Of a stretch of 53,284 nucleotides of DNA, positions 1-8,779 are shown piece by piece. Positions within the stretch are counted from its first letter, which is position 1. Each line of letters starts with the position of its first letter. Under the pieces are notes generated by a model that was not told the origin of the DNA, did not search any database, and saw only the letters and a list, made by a program, of their open reading frames with translations. This DNA comes from an uncultured Roseiflexaceae bacterium (lineage in GTDB: Bacteria; Chloroflexota; Chloroflexia; Chloroflexales; Roseiflexaceae), in contig CALKHR010000113.1 of NCBI GenBank assembly GCA_937988885.1, positions 1 through 53,284 on the forward strand. The letters are read 5' to 3'. The position numbers were made by a program, and so were the translations under genes.

Positions 1-116
1 ACGGCCCGCAGAGGACTTTCACCTCTTGAGCATGTCGCCATGCGTGGCGTACAACAGGGGAGCCATCTGCAACAAGTACAGATGGCTCCCCTTTTGTATA
101 CTACCTACCCATTCGT
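1..116. other. Intergenic edge with three small hairpins
   Basis: No gene is visible here. Three short hairpins lie in a row: GAGG/CCTC near 11-27, CGCCA/TGGCG at 36-49 and the strong terminator-like stem at 57-91. The plus-strand gene upstream, if any, lies outside the window. Confidence 0.4.
57..95. terminator. Rho-independent terminator, probably bidirectional
   Basis: A perfect 13-bp stem (GGGGAGCCATCTG at 57-69 with CAGATGGCTCCCC at 79-91) encloses a 9-base loop. TTTT follows on the plus strand. It lies just downstream of the minus-strand gene ending at 117, where the trailing run is only TGTTGT. It therefore suits a plus-strand transcript from outside the window best and may also serve the minus-strand gene. 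Confidence 0.8.
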
Positions 117-1934
117 TTACCGACCTAAGGTCCAGTCCGTCCAGCCCATATTCTTACCAGTGCCGGCTGGCGAAGCTGCCGGGAAGTTGGTGCCGTAGGC
201 GCGGTTGATGATCCAAGGCTGCCACTGGTCGTCGCTGGAGGCCCACCAGCCGCCAACCTCTTTATCGAGGTTGTAGAGGAACTGGGTGGCCCGCAACATC
301 GCCCGATCCTGCCAGCCCCAGGCGTCGTAGCCAGCGCGCGAGAGCAGGTGAGCCTGCACCACGGCACCTTGCATCGCCTCCCAGGCGTAGCCGGTCTTGC
401 AGGGCGGCCACGAGAAACTGCAGCCACGGCGCATATCGTCGGGCAGGGCGCCATCGATCGAGTGACCGTTCTTAGTCGCGCCCGCCGGGTTCACACCGAC
501 CGGCTTGCTGGCATCGGCCTGCCACGAGAGATCGCCATACTTGAAGCCAGCGTATGCGTTGCGGTCGCCCAACCAGCCCTTGAACACGGTCGCGGCGCGG
601 TTGAGATCTGCGGTGTCGCCCAGGTACAGCGCCACAGCGATGCGCGATGCACCAGCGTGCGTACCCCAATTGTTCGGGCGCTGTTCGTGCGTCTGGATCA
701 AGGTCATACCGTCCAGGTTCGCCTTGCGCACATTGGTCAGCCAGGCGCGGAAGCGCTGGTCGCCAGCCGGATCGTAGCTCTTCAGGTCGATCAGATCAGC
801 GGCGATAACGTAGCCCAGCAGGTTGCGGCCAAGCGCGAGCGTACGTCCACCAGCCTCAGTCCCGATCACGGAGAGGATCGCATTGGCAGCTTTGGCACGA
901 TAGGTGCTGTTACCTGTACGAGCGTAAACCAGAGCCACCGCCAGTGTATTCACATCGTGATTGCTGTCTTGGTCCGAGATGTTCGGAGTACCAAGATTAC
1001 CATCCGCAGCCGCCTTCACCTTCTGCCAAGCAGCACCCGACATCGGCAATTGCGCAATCTCAGCAGGCGAGATCCAAATGCCCTTGACAGGCCCGCTAGG
1101 TGGCGTGACCGGCGCTGTCGCCGTCGGCACCGGCGTCTTGGTCGGTGCGGTCGTCGCCGTCGGCACTGGGGGCTTGGCCGTCGCAGTCGGCACCGGCGTC
1201 TTGGTCGGTGCAGTCGTCGCTGTCGGAGGGGTTGTCTTGGTTGGCGCAGCCGTCGCGCTCGGCGCAACAGTCGAAGTCGGCACGGTTGTCGCAGGCGCCT
1301 GACCGCTAGCACCGTTCAGCACCAGCACGGGCGGCGTCTTGCTCTCGCGGCTGCCCAAGCGGATCATCAGGCGAGCGAGCGAATCGTCTTGGAAGGCGAG
1401 CGAGACTTGCTTATCGCCAGCCAGCTCAGCTTTAACAAATTGGGTCACATCGATCGAAACCCAGCCAGTCGCCGCAATGCTTTGCGTGTGCAACTGCGCG
1501 CCGAGCGCGGGCTTATTCTGCCACGTCAGCGACTTCTCGGCCCACGTGTCATCCGCGACAGCATGCAGCTTGAAGGGCGCTGGACTACCGTTTGGCAGGT
1601 GCGTGACGTACACCTGTAAGAAGGCACTACCCAGGCTTGTCTCAGTCACGTTACGGAGATCGAAGCGAAGGAAAGCGATTCGATCGTTGTCGATATTGCT
1701 AGCGTCCTTAATTTCGAGCTTTTGCTCGCCGCCAAAGTTTTTATTTGGCGAACCACCTTCAACGAAGGTGTCGGCAACAGCACTGATATTAAGCACGTTT
1801 GCTGCGCTTGTTCGAGCCGGGAACGCGACGGTTAGAATGATCGCCACGAGACAGATGCCGATGAACAGAGCGCCGAACGTCCGCCCGATTTGCGTTGTTG
1901 TACGCTGATAGGTGCCGTTGTTCGGTGTTGTCAT
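117..1934 (-). CDS. Secreted DNRLRE-domain / alginate-lyase-like protein
   Basis: A 605-residue exported protein. Residues 20-40 form a hydrophobic signal or anchor segment ending near SAA. Residues ~47-205 match the DNRLRE type of beta-sandwich (ADTFVEGGSPNKNFGG start, then FLRFDL), a module usually found on extracellular carbohydrate-active proteins. Residues ~208-284 are a Pro/Thr-rich linker with repeated APTKTPVPTAT units. The rest (~285-605) resembles the alpha/alpha-barrel alginate lyase superfamily: helical, Trp-rich, with a QRPNNWGTHAG segment similar to the NNH/NNW catalytic region of that fold. The likely role is extracellular polysaccharide cleavage or binding; the substrate cannot be told. 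The ATG is preceded by TAAGGAG seven bases upstream. It is divergent from ndh. It could be only a binding protein if the catalytic residues are lost. Confidence 0.8.
   Translation of the reverse strand: MTTPNNGTYQRTTTQIGRTFGALFIGICLVAIILTVAFPARTSAANVLNISAVADTFVEGGSPNKNFGGEQKLEIKDASNIDNDRIAFLRFDLRNVTETSLGSAFLQVYVTHLPNGSPAPFKLHAVADDTWAEKSLTWQNKPALGAQLHTQSIAATGWVSIDVTQFVKAELAGDKQVSLAFQDDSLARLMIRLGSRESKTPPVLVLNGASGQAPATTVPTSTVAPSATAAPTKTTPPTATTAPTKTPVPTATAKPPVPTATTAPTKTPVPTATAPVTPPSGPVKGIWISPAEIAQLPMSGAAWQKVKAAADGNLGTPNISDQDSNHDVNTLAVALVYARTGNSTYRAKAANAILSVIGTEAGGRTLALGRNLLGYVIAADLIDLKSYDPAGDQRFRAWLTNVRKANLDGMTLIQTHEQRPNNWGTHAGASRIAVALYLGDTADLNRAATVFKGWLGDRNAYAGFKYGDLSWQADASKPVGVNPAGATKNGHSIDGALPDDMRRGCSFSWPPCKTGYAWEAMQGAVVQAHLLSRAGYDAWGWQDRAMLRATQFLYNLDKEVGGWWASSDDQWQPWIINRAYGTNFPAASPAGTGKNMGWTDWTLGR
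1119..1222. repeat. Tandem repeat encoding the Pro/Thr linker
   Basis: Two near-identical copies, each about 40 bp, carry the core GGCACCGGCGTCTTGGTCGG inside the minus-strand gene. They encode APTKTPVPTAT linker units. This looks like recent internal duplication of low-complexity coding DNA. Confidence 0.6.
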
Positions 1935-2546
1935 GGTGTAACTCCTTACGTTAGGTTGTGCGTACCTGCCACAGCAGCAGGAAGGCGGATCACTTGTGTT
2001 TCACCCGTTTGGCTGGCCTTTGTGTCGGTTCGATTTCAACTGACTGCCAATCCCTTTGGTTCGGAACGTTAGACCCGTCTTACAACGCGTTATGGATTAT
2101 TTCCCTTGCAAAGTAATGTTTTATCGGGCATTACAGTGCTGTTTCAGTCGATATATTCACTTGTTAAGTTGCGTGTGGGTTAACCATTTCTTAACCCGCA
2201 GTAACGATAGCACACTGCTCATTCGTCCGTCTACGCATTTTTGTTCGTGAAATGCTCAGAGTGATCGTTAAAACATTTTAAGATTCGAATTATGGCTTTT
2301 TCATGGCGTTCTAATGCCATGCCTGACAAAGCGATTGGATCATGTTCTCAATTTCTCTAGTGCCACATTTCCTTCCGCTAGTGCCAGGGATGTTTCCGCT
2401 TAATACTTTCTTTACACAATATGGATTGACTTTGTGACTAAATTCACGTATAATAGTTATGAATTTCACAAGCATTGGCTTGGGGAAAGACAAAGCATCT
2501 GATCGCAATGGCGCTGTTTCAGAGGCATCAAACGATCGGAGGGAAG
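1935..2546. other. Divergent intergenic region between lyase-like gene and ndh
   Basis: About 600 bp, much more AT-rich than its surroundings. It holds the ndh promoter (2426-2454) and a small inverted repeat, GGGTTAA-7-TTAACCC (2177-2197), that could be an operator. I could not place a convincing promoter for the minus-strand gene. Short open frames here look random. Confidence 0.5.
2426..2454 (+). promoter_or_regulatory. Strong sigma70-type promoter of ndh
   Basis: TTGACT (2426-2431), 17-bp spacer, TATAAT (2449-2454). One base departs from consensus. The predicted transcript start is near 2461, giving a leader of about 86 bases to the ATG at 2547. Confidence 0.8.
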
Positions 2547-3902
2547 ATGATCGACATACTAGAGGAGCGCGAGGTCGAGACCATCGACGTTCCAGAAACA
2601 GCGATACAAGCGCAGCAAGTAACGCCGAAGCTCGGTCGTCCACGTGTGGTGGTGGTTGGCGCGGGGTTTGGGGGCCTCAGCGCAGCCAGAGCCTTAGCAC
2701 GCAAAGATGTCGATGTGCAGGTGTTGGATCGGAACAACTACCACGGTTTTTGGCCGCTGCTCTACCAAGTGGCGACGGCTGGCCTGGAGTCGGAATCGAT
2801 CGCGTACCCTGTGCGTGCCATCCTGCGAAAGCATCAGAACGCCTCATTCGTGATGGCGAACGTGCGCGGCGTCGATTTTGAGGCGCGCCAGGTGCTGACC
2901 GATGGTCCACCCATCGATTACGATTATCTGATTCTGTCGGCGGGCAGCGCCAACAATTACTTCGGCAACGATGCGCTGGCCGAGACGACCTACGGCTTGA
3001 AGGATCTCAACGACGCCGAGCGATTGCGCAATCGGCTGTTGCTGGCCTTCGAGCGGGCCGCCCGTGAGCCGGACCCCGCCAAGCGCGCGGTGCTGCTGAC
3101 GCTGGTGGTGGTGGGTGGCGGCCCAACGGGCGTGGAGTTGGCGGGCGCATTCGCCGAGCTGTTCCGCCACGTGCTGCGCAAGGATTACCCGATGCTCGAT
3201 GTGTCGCAGGCGCGAGTGCTGCTGATCGAGGCGGGGCCCCGTATCTTGAATGCGTTCCCGGCGTCGTTGCAGCGCAAGGCGCTCAAGCGTCTGCAGAAGA
3301 TCGGGGTTGAGGTGCGTTTGAATACGGCAGTCGCTTCTGTCGATGAGGAGAGCGTCACGTTCAGCGATGGCATTCGCATATCGGCGGGCACGGTCGTGTG
3401 GGCGGCGGGTGTGCGCGCTGCGACGCTTTCGGATAAGTTGGGCGTCGAGCAGGCCCGTGGCGCCCGCGTGAAAGTGACGCCAACGTTGAACCTGCCGGAT
3501 CACCCGGAGGTGTTCGTGGTGGGCGATATGTCGTACCTGGAGGGGTTCAATGGCAATCAGCCGTACCCGCAGGTGGCGCAAGTGGCCATCCAGCAGGGCA
3601 AGCGCGCGGGGTTGAACATTTTGGCGCGCCTGCAGGGCAAGCCGATGAAGCCATTCCATTATGTGGATAAGGGCAACTTCGCCACGATCGGGCGTAGCGC
3701 GGCGATCCTGGATTCGTTCGGGATTCGCTTGAGCGGCTTTATTGCGTGGGTCGGTTGGTTGTTTATCCACTTGATGTACCTGGCGGGCTTCCGCAATCGG
3801 TTGGTGGTGCTGACGAATTGGGCGTACAGTTATTTCACGTATGACCGTGGGGTGCGCTTGATTACGAGTGTTGAGGAGGAGAAGCAGCCGCACAGGACGT
3901 AG
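2547..3902 (+). CDS. ndh: Type II NADH:quinone oxidoreductase (NDH-2)
   Basis: A 451-residue flavoprotein that passes electrons from NADH to membrane quinone without pumping protons. An FAD-binding Rossmann motif GAGFGG is at residues 38-43, and the NADH-binding motif GGGPTGVELAG at ~187-199. FVVGDMSYLEG at ~322 is the second FAD contact. The C-terminal ~60 residues (SGFIAWVGWLFIHLMYLAGF) form the amphipathic membrane-anchor region typical of NDH-2. The ATG at 2547 is chosen because CGGAGGG lies immediately upstream; the frame stays open to a TTG at 2475, which lacks a site of this quality. The gene is monocistronic, between its own promoter and a terminator. The N-terminal ~35 residues before the Rossmann fold are unusually acidic and long. 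Confidence 0.93.
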   Translation: MIDILEEREVETIDVPETAIQAQQVTPKLGRPRVVVVGAGFGGLSAARALARKDVDVQVLDRNNYHGFWPLLYQVATAGLESESIAYPVRAILRKHQNASFVMANVRGVDFEARQVLTDGPPIDYDYLILSAGSANNYFGNDALAETTYGLKDLNDAERLRNRLLLAFERAAREPDPAKRAVLLTLVVVGGGPTGVELAGAFAELFRHVLRKDYPMLDVSQARVLLIEAGPRILNAFPASLQRKALKRLQKIGVEVRLNTAVASVDEESVTFSDGIRISAGTVVWAAGVRAATLSDKLGVEQARGARVKVTPTLNLPDHPEVFVVGDMSYLEGFNGNQPYPQVAQVAIQQGKRAGLNILARLQGKPMKPFHYVDKGNFATIGRSAAILDSFGIRLSGFIAWVGWLFIHLMYLAGFRNRLVVLTNWAYSYFTYDRGVRLITSVEEEKQPHRT

Positions 3903-3935
3903 CACGGGTTTGTGCGCTGCAAGGTGCTTGATGTT

Positions 3936-3980
3936 GATGCCGATGTGCTGTACATTGCAGCGCATCGGCATCGCATTTTT
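3936..3980 (+). terminator. Rho-independent terminator of ndh
   Basis: A 15-bp stem (GATGCCGATGTGCTG at 3936-3950 with CAGCGCATCGGCATC at 3958-3972, one G-T wobble) has a 7-base loop and is followed by GCATTTTT. It starts 33 bases after the ndh stop. Confidence 0.85.
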
Positions 3981-4200
3981 GCGGGCAGAGCAACTGGTTG
4001 TGATGCGGCATAAATCGGCGTTTTCAGTCCATCCTAGCTGGGGTGTGGCGCAGCCCACAACACGCGTTCCCCCAGCGACGGGCTTTGAGGCGACGGTTGC
4101 GCTTTCTTCCACAAAAACAGCTGCGTTTGGGTGTAATGCGGCGTTGCGTTTGGGTGCATGGGCGTGCCGTTGGGCGTGTGATTCGGCGTTGGGAACGCGG

Positions 4201-4228
4201 TTGCCTTCCGGATTCGATATGGTATACT
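4201..4228 (+). promoter_or_regulatory. Promoter of ung
   Basis: TTGCCT (4201-4206), 16-bp spacer, TATACT (4223-4228). The leader to the ATG at 4280 would be about 45 bases. Confidence 0.6.
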
Positions 4229-4279
4229 CGCCCCTGATCAAATGGGTGGGCCGTGTTTTCGATTGAGTAGGAGTTTGGC

Positions 4280-4960
4280 ATGCGAAATCCGTTTCCTGAG
4301 CCGTGGCAGCCGATCCTCAACGATCAGTTGGATAAGGAATACTTCCACGATTTGATCCGTTTTGTGGCTGAGGAGCGACGCAACTATACGGTGTATCCAC
4401 CGAAGGGACAGGTGTTTACGGCGTTGGAGCTGACACCGTTCGAGGAGGTGCGCGTGCTGTTGCTGGGGCAGGACCCGTATCACGGGCCTGGGCAGGCTCA
4501 TGGCTTGGCGTTTTCGGTGCAGCCAGGCGTGACTCCACCACCTTCGTTGCAGAATATGTTCAAGGAGTTGCGCGACGATTTGGGTTGCCCCATTCCGCGC
4601 AGTGGCTCGCTGGTGCCGTGGGCGAAACAGGGCGTGTTGCTGCTGAACGCTGTGCTGACGGTGCGGGCGGGCGCGGCCAATTCGCACAAGGATCGCGGCT
4701 GGGAGCAGTTCACCGATGCAGTGATTTCGGCGGTGAACGCCCGCGAGAAGCCGGTGGTGTTTGTGCTGTGGGGCGGCTACGCGCGCAAGAAGTTGAAGCT
4801 GATCGATACGAAGCGCCACCCGGTCATTCAGTCGGCGCACCCGTCGCCGCTCTCGGCGCATAACGGCTTCTTCGGCAGCCGTCCGTTCTCGAAGATCAAT
4901 GCGGCGCTGGAGAAGTTGGGCCAGCCGCCGATCGATTGGTGCTTGGCCGATAAAGAGTAG
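4280..4960 (+). CDS. ung: Uracil-DNA glycosylase, family 1
   Basis: A 226-residue base-excision repair enzyme that removes uracil from DNA. The water-activating motif GQDPYHGPGQAHG is at residues 63-75, with the catalytic Asp at 65. The uracil-binding segment LLLNAVLTV is at ~118-126, and the DNA-intercalation loop HPSPLSAHNGFFG begins at residue 187. Length and motif order match the Ung family. TAGGAG sits seven bases before the ATG. It is monocistronic, with its own promoter. Nothing unusual is seen. Confidence 0.96.
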   Translation: MRNPFPEPWQPILNDQLDKEYFHDLIRFVAEERRNYTVYPPKGQVFTALELTPFEEVRVLLLGQDPYHGPGQAHGLAFSVQPGVTPPPSLQNMFKELRDDLGCPIPRSGSLVPWAKQGVLLLNAVLTVRAGAANSHKDRGWEQFTDAVISAVNAREKPVVFVLWGGYARKKLKLIDTKRHPVIQSAHPSPLSAHNGFFGSRPFSKINAALEKLGQPPIDWCLADKE

Positions 4961-5034
4961 ATAGGGCCGCTTGGTTCTAGCGCGCCGCAATGGGCAGTAC
5001 CGAGCCGCAAGGCGTTCCTAAAGCGTTCGCAGCT

Positions 5035-5063
5035 TTGTCAACATCCCAGCGCTATGTTAGAAT
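5035..5063 (+). promoter_or_regulatory. Promoter of the polysaccharide gene cluster
   Basis: TTGTCA (5035-5040), 17-bp spacer, TAGAAT (5058-5063). Transcription would start near 5070, about 24 bases before the ATG at 5094. No strong terminator was seen until after 33932, so this promoter may serve the whole 17-gene run. Confidence 0.6.
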
Positions 5064-5093
5064 AGGTCGCTTTGAAAGGGATGTTGAATCGAC

Positions 5094-6932
5094 ATGCGAC
5101 GGGGAATCCTACTGGTGCTGCTCAGCGGCGCGCTGTTGATGTTTGTCGGTGCGACGCTGTTTGTGCGCGCGCGGCTGGCGCGTTGTGCTGCGGTGCCCGT
5201 GCTTGCCGCTTCTCGAGTGGGTGCTCCCGATTTCACGCAGTTGGCCGAAGATCCGCGTTCCGGGCCGGGCGTGCCGCCGTTGCCGATCGGTTGGAGCGCG
5301 TGGGCCAAGGGCGTGCAGGTTGGCGGCTTCACGGTGAGCGGCACGGGCAACTCGTTCCAGTTGCTCGGTATTGCGAATGCGTTGGTGGCGCCGCCGATTA
5401 CGGTGCGGCCCGGCGAGCGGTTCTGCGTGACGGCTCTGGCGCTGGCGGATGCGCGCTCGGAGACACGGCTGCAAGTGCGGTTTGAATGGCGCAATGCCCA
5501 GGATCAGCCGATCGCGACCGAGGTTACGGATTGGCAACCGGTGCGCCGTTGGGATGGCCCCGAGGATCGCGGCGGTTGGTCGACCGTGGTGGGCGCGGCG
5601 CAGGCTCCCGCCGATGCGACGCAGCTTCTGGTCTCGTTTCACCCCGCTTCGGATGATCGTGTCTACCTAGACGCTATCGAGGTGCGCCAACTGTGGGTTG
5701 GCGGGCCTGCATTGGCGCGTTCGTCACAGCACGATTGGGCGGGGCTGCAAGTGGGGCCGTGGCCGAATCAGGCCCAGGCGGCGTTGTCGTTCTCGTTCGA
5801 TTGGGAGACGGCGATGGGCGGCCTGATCCATTCGCGCTCCGACGACCCGAACAACGGCCAGAACGCGCTGGATCGGGCGATGCGGATGCGCCAGGGCGTC
5901 ACGACCACGCTGGAGTTGTTCCGGCCCCTCAACATCCGCGCGACGTACTATGCCAACGGCTACAATTTTCTGTTGGGCAACCGCGAGCAGCGCTTGTTTA
6001 TGGGGAATCCGACGTTCGCCTGGGCCACGCGCGCCAACCGCTGGTTGACGGATCGCTGGGCCGAGACGCCGTGGTTCGCCGACGACCCGTACGAGACGTT
6101 GCAGACCGAGCCGGGCTGGTATTTCGGCGATCTGGTGCCGCAGTTGTTGGCCGAGGGCCAGGATATTCAGAGCCACACTTTTAGCCATATGGACGGCGGT
6201 TTGGCCGATGTGGCGACGTGGCGGGCCGATCTGGCGGCGTGGGCCGAGGTGTCGGGCGAGTTGGGTGTGCAGGCGGCTCGCTCGGTGGCGTTCCCGTGGA
6301 GCAGCAGCGCCGGGATGAGTTACGACTCGTGGGAGGCGTTGGCGCAGGCGGGGGTGCGCTCGGTGACGCGCACGAATTGGTCGCAGGATCAGTACGACCT
6401 GTTTGGGCGCGATGCGAACGGCCTGACGGATTCGCCGCATTGCCGTGCGGTGCCCGGCCACGAGCAGATTCTGGCGTGCCCCGACCTGTATTTGACGGTG
6501 GAACGGGCCGATTTGGCGTTGCGCCAGCTTGATATGGCGATCGCCGCTGGCGGGATGATCGATCTGTGGGCGCACACCGAGGAGGTGGTGACGCCCGAGC
6601 AGATCGCGGCGTGGCGACGGGTGGTGGAGTACGCGGCGCAGCAGCGCGACGCTGGGGTGCTGTGGATCGCGCCGCTGGCCGAGATCGCCGATTGGCAGGC
6701 CGCCCGCGATAACCTGCAGATCGAGGTGCTTGCGCCGGAGCACGGCGCGCAGGGCTGGCGGATCACCAATCCCACTCAGCAAGATCTCAGAGGTTTACCA
6801 TTGCAACTGCCATTTGATGCGCAGAAAATAACGATTGACGGGAAGACTCTCGATTCTGTTTCTATGCTTAGAACGTTTGTGATCGACCTGCGGGCAGGCC
6901 AATCGGTTGAGGTGCGTGTATGGCCCGCCTAG
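5094..6932 (+). CDS. Membrane-anchored polysaccharide deacetylase-like protein (NodB fold)
   Basis: 612 residues. Residues 4-22 form an N-terminal membrane segment, so the rest is outside the membrane. Residues ~60-215 look like a beta-sandwich with no assigned family. Residues ~225-545 resemble the NodB polysaccharide deacetylase domain: a first motif SFSFDWE (~230-236) and a metal-binding SHTFSH (~360-365, HxxxH type), followed by VAFPWSSSAGMS and LWAHTEE. The first motif is D-W-E rather than the usual D-D, as in the more divergent members, so the reaction is uncertain; removal of acetyl groups from an exported glycan is likely. The ATG is the first in-frame start after a stop; AAAGGG lies 13 bases upstream, a long spacing. 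It is the first gene of the polysaccharide cluster and overlaps the next gene by 13 bases. Confidence 0.8.
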   Translation: MRRGILLVLLSGALLMFVGATLFVRARLARCAAVPVLAASRVGAPDFTQLAEDPRSGPGVPPLPIGWSAWAKGVQVGGFTVSGTGNSFQLLGIANALVAPPITVRPGERFCVTALALADARSETRLQVRFEWRNAQDQPIATEVTDWQPVRRWDGPEDRGGWSTVVGAAQAPADATQLLVSFHPASDDRVYLDAIEVRQLWVGGPALARSSQHDWAGLQVGPWPNQAQAALSFSFDWETAMGGLIHSRSDDPNNGQNALDRAMRMRQGVTTTLELFRPLNIRATYYANGYNFLLGNREQRLFMGNPTFAWATRANRWLTDRWAETPWFADDPYETLQTEPGWYFGDLVPQLLAEGQDIQSHTFSHMDGGLADVATWRADLAAWAEVSGELGVQAARSVAFPWSSSAGMSYDSWEALAQAGVRSVTRTNWSQDQYDLFGRDANGLTDSPHCRAVPGHEQILACPDLYLTVERADLALRQLDMAIAAGGMIDLWAHTEEVVTPEQIAAWRRVVEYAAQQRDAGVLWIAPLAEIADWQAARDNLQIEVLAPEHGAQGWRITNPTQQDLRGLPLQLPFDAQKITIDGKTLDSVSMLRTFVIDLRAGQSVEVRVWPA

Positions 6933-8779
6933 CTTTGCCCGCGTGGACAGGCGCCCTGACGCGCCAACGTGGGCCGCTGCGTGTGTACCAGTGGCTCTGG
7001 CTACTGCTGTGCACGGTTGGTGCGCTGGTGGTAGCCGCGCCGCGCATCCTCTCGCAGCCTGTGATTTACACGAGCAGCGCAACGACGACGTTTGTGCCCG
7101 CCCGCTACGGCAGCCTCTACGATAGCGAGGGCTTGCCGACCGCCGATTACATGGCGGTGCAGGAGATCGCGGTGAATCTGCTGCGCTTCCTGTACGATGG
7201 CGAGCAGTTGCGCTACCCGGGGCTTGGCTCGCCGACGTTGGGGGTGCGCTACGCGCCGCAGCCCGATGGCACGATTGTGGTGCAGTCGGTGGCGCCCACC
7301 CCCGAGATAGCGCAGCGATTGGCCGACGACGGCGCTGAGGCGTTGGCGCGCAGCATTCGGGCGGCGGGCGGTCGCGAGATCTTCCGCGTGCTCAGCGGCG
7401 GCTACCTGGTGAACGCGCTGCTGCACGGCAACGCGACGCCGACGCCGTTCGAGGAGCAACTGCGCACAATCTACCTGACCTCCTCGTTTGTGCTGAACAA
7501 GCCCACCGACCCTGATGCCCGCCAGATCCGCGTTGAGCAACTGAACGCCGAAGATCTGAGCAACTTGGCGCGAGCCTTCGAGGTGCGCGATAGCGAGATC
7601 GTGAATATCGAGTTGCCGCAGATCCGCGCGCGCATCGCCGCTGCTCAACTCGATTGTCGCACCGAGCTGCGCGAGTTGCGCGAACGGGCCAACCAGGAGT
7701 GCATCGCGGAACAACGGCTGATCAGTGGCTTGGACGCCATTCGCCAGGCGTTGCGCATTTTAGACACGCCGTTCGTGCCCGACGCGCCGACCGAGGTGTT
7801 CCGCAGCGCCCGCGCCGCCCTGCCGAGCACGCCCGTGGATCGCAACGTCGGGCCGTTGTTGGCGCTGGCGGTGGTGGTCGGCCTGCTGATCGGCGGCGTC
7901 TCGGTGGCGGTCGATCGGGCGGCTGGCATTATGGCCAAGCTGTTCGAGTTGTGGGCACACCGCGAGCTCATCATCAACTTGGTGCTGCGCGACCTGCGGG
8001 TGCGCTACAAGAACAGCGCGCTCGGGTATCTGTGGACACAGTTCGCGCCGCTGCTGTTGATGCTGGTGTTCTGGTTCGTGTTCAGCTTCCTGATGCAGTC
8101 GTCGGCGGCGATGTTCCCGGTGTTCCTGCTGGTGGCGTTGCTGCCCTGGAACTACTGCGCCGAGGCGGTCAGCAGCGGCACACGCAGCGTGATCGACAAC
8201 GCGAACCTGATCAAGAAGGTGTTCTTCCCCCGCGAAGTGCTGCCGCTGGTCAGCGTATTCTCCAGCCTGGTGAACTTCGTGTTGTCGCTGCCGATGCTGT
8301 TTCTGCTGATGATGCTGGTGCAGTGGCTCTATCCACCGTTGGGTGGGCGCCTGAACTTTTCGTGGACGTTCGCGTATCTGCCAGTGCTGCTGATCATCCA
8401 GACGATCTTCCTGACGGGTGTGGTGCTGGCGCTGAGCGCGTTGGCGGTGTTCTTCCGCGATATTGTGCATTTGATCGGCATCCTGATCCAGTTTTGGTTC
8501 TTCCTCACGCCCGTGGTGTACACGCTGGATAATATCACGTTGAAGGTCGGCGACCTGCCCGTGGCCACGATCATCCGCTGGCTCAACCCGATGGCCTCGC
8601 TGATCGACTTCTACCGCGATATTTTGTACGGCAATCTGGTGACGACGGGGCAGATCCCCACGCCCGGCTTGCCTGCGCTCGATAGCGTGTTGCGTGTGCT
8701 GATCACGGCGCTGTTGGTGCTTGGCGTGGGCTACTGGGTTTTCCAGCGCCGCAGTGGGCAGTTTGGAGAGGAAATTTGA
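6920..8779 (+). CDS. Wzz-like domain fused to Wzm-type ABC-2 polysaccharide export permease
   Basis: 619 residues, about twice the length of a normal Wzm permease. Residues 22-41 are a first membrane segment. Residues ~45-305 are extracytoplasmic and partly helical, with TPEIAQRLADDGAEALARS like the polysaccharide co-polymerase (Wzz) family. Residues ~310-333 form a second membrane segment (GPLLALAVVVGLLIGGVSVAV). This is the TM-helical-TM plan of Wzz. From ~339 a complete ABC-2 permease follows: LRDLRVRYKNSALGYLWTQFAPLLLM, then about six membrane segments, ending WLNPMASLIDFYRDILYGN. It would form the export channel with the ATPase encoded next. The start overlaps the upstream gene, with GAGGTG in front. 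Its stop overlaps the TTG start of the ATPase, indicating coupled translation. Confidence 0.85.
   Translation: MARLALPAWTGALTRQRGPLRVYQWLWLLLCTVGALVVAAPRILSQPVIYTSSATTTFVPARYGSLYDSEGLPTADYMAVQEIAVNLLRFLYDGEQLRYPGLGSPTLGVRYAPQPDGTIVVQSVAPTPEIAQRLADDGAEALARSIRAAGGREIFRVLSGGYLVNALLHGNATPTPFEEQLRTIYLTSSFVLNKPTDPDARQIRVEQLNAEDLSNLARAFEVRDSEIVNIELPQIRARIAAAQLDCRTELRELRERANQECIAEQRLISGLDAIRQALRILDTPFVPDAPTEVFRSARAALPSTPVDRNVGPLLALAVVVGLLIGGVSVAVDRAAGIMAKLFELWAHRELIINLVLRDLRVRYKNSALGYLWTQFAPLLLMLVFWFVFSFLMQSSAAMFPVFLLVALLPWNYCAEAVSSGTRSVIDNANLIKKVFFPREVLPLVSVFSSLVNFVLSLPMLFLLMMLVQWLYPPLGGRLNFSWTFAYLPVLLIIQTIFLTGVVLALSALAVFFRDIVHLIGILIQFWFFLTPVVYTLDNITLKVGDLPVATIIRWLNPMASLIDFYRDILYGNLVTTGQIPTPGLPALDSVLRVLITALLVLGVGYWVFQRRSGQFGEEI

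Larger units (their letters stand above)
3903..4279. other. Intergenic region ndh-ung
   Basis: It contains the ndh terminator (3936-3980), a G/T-rich stretch with repeated GCGTTGGG/GCGTTTGGG words (~4130-4200) and the ung promoter (4201-4228). I see no gene. The open frames here cross both the terminator and the promoter. Confidence 0.6.

Noticed and set aside
348..1619. A 423-codon plus-strand open frame
   Set aside because: It lies antisense to the DNRLRE/alginate-lyase-like gene, has Arg/His-rich nonsense composition and no ribosome site.
2844..4241. A 465-codon minus-strand open frame across ndh
   Set aside because: It is antisense to a certain gene and runs through the ndh terminator; the composition is typical of an antisense frame in GC-rich DNA.
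3868..4266. A 132-codon frame between ndh and ung
   Set aside because: It crosses the ndh terminator and the ung promoter and shows no recognisable domain.
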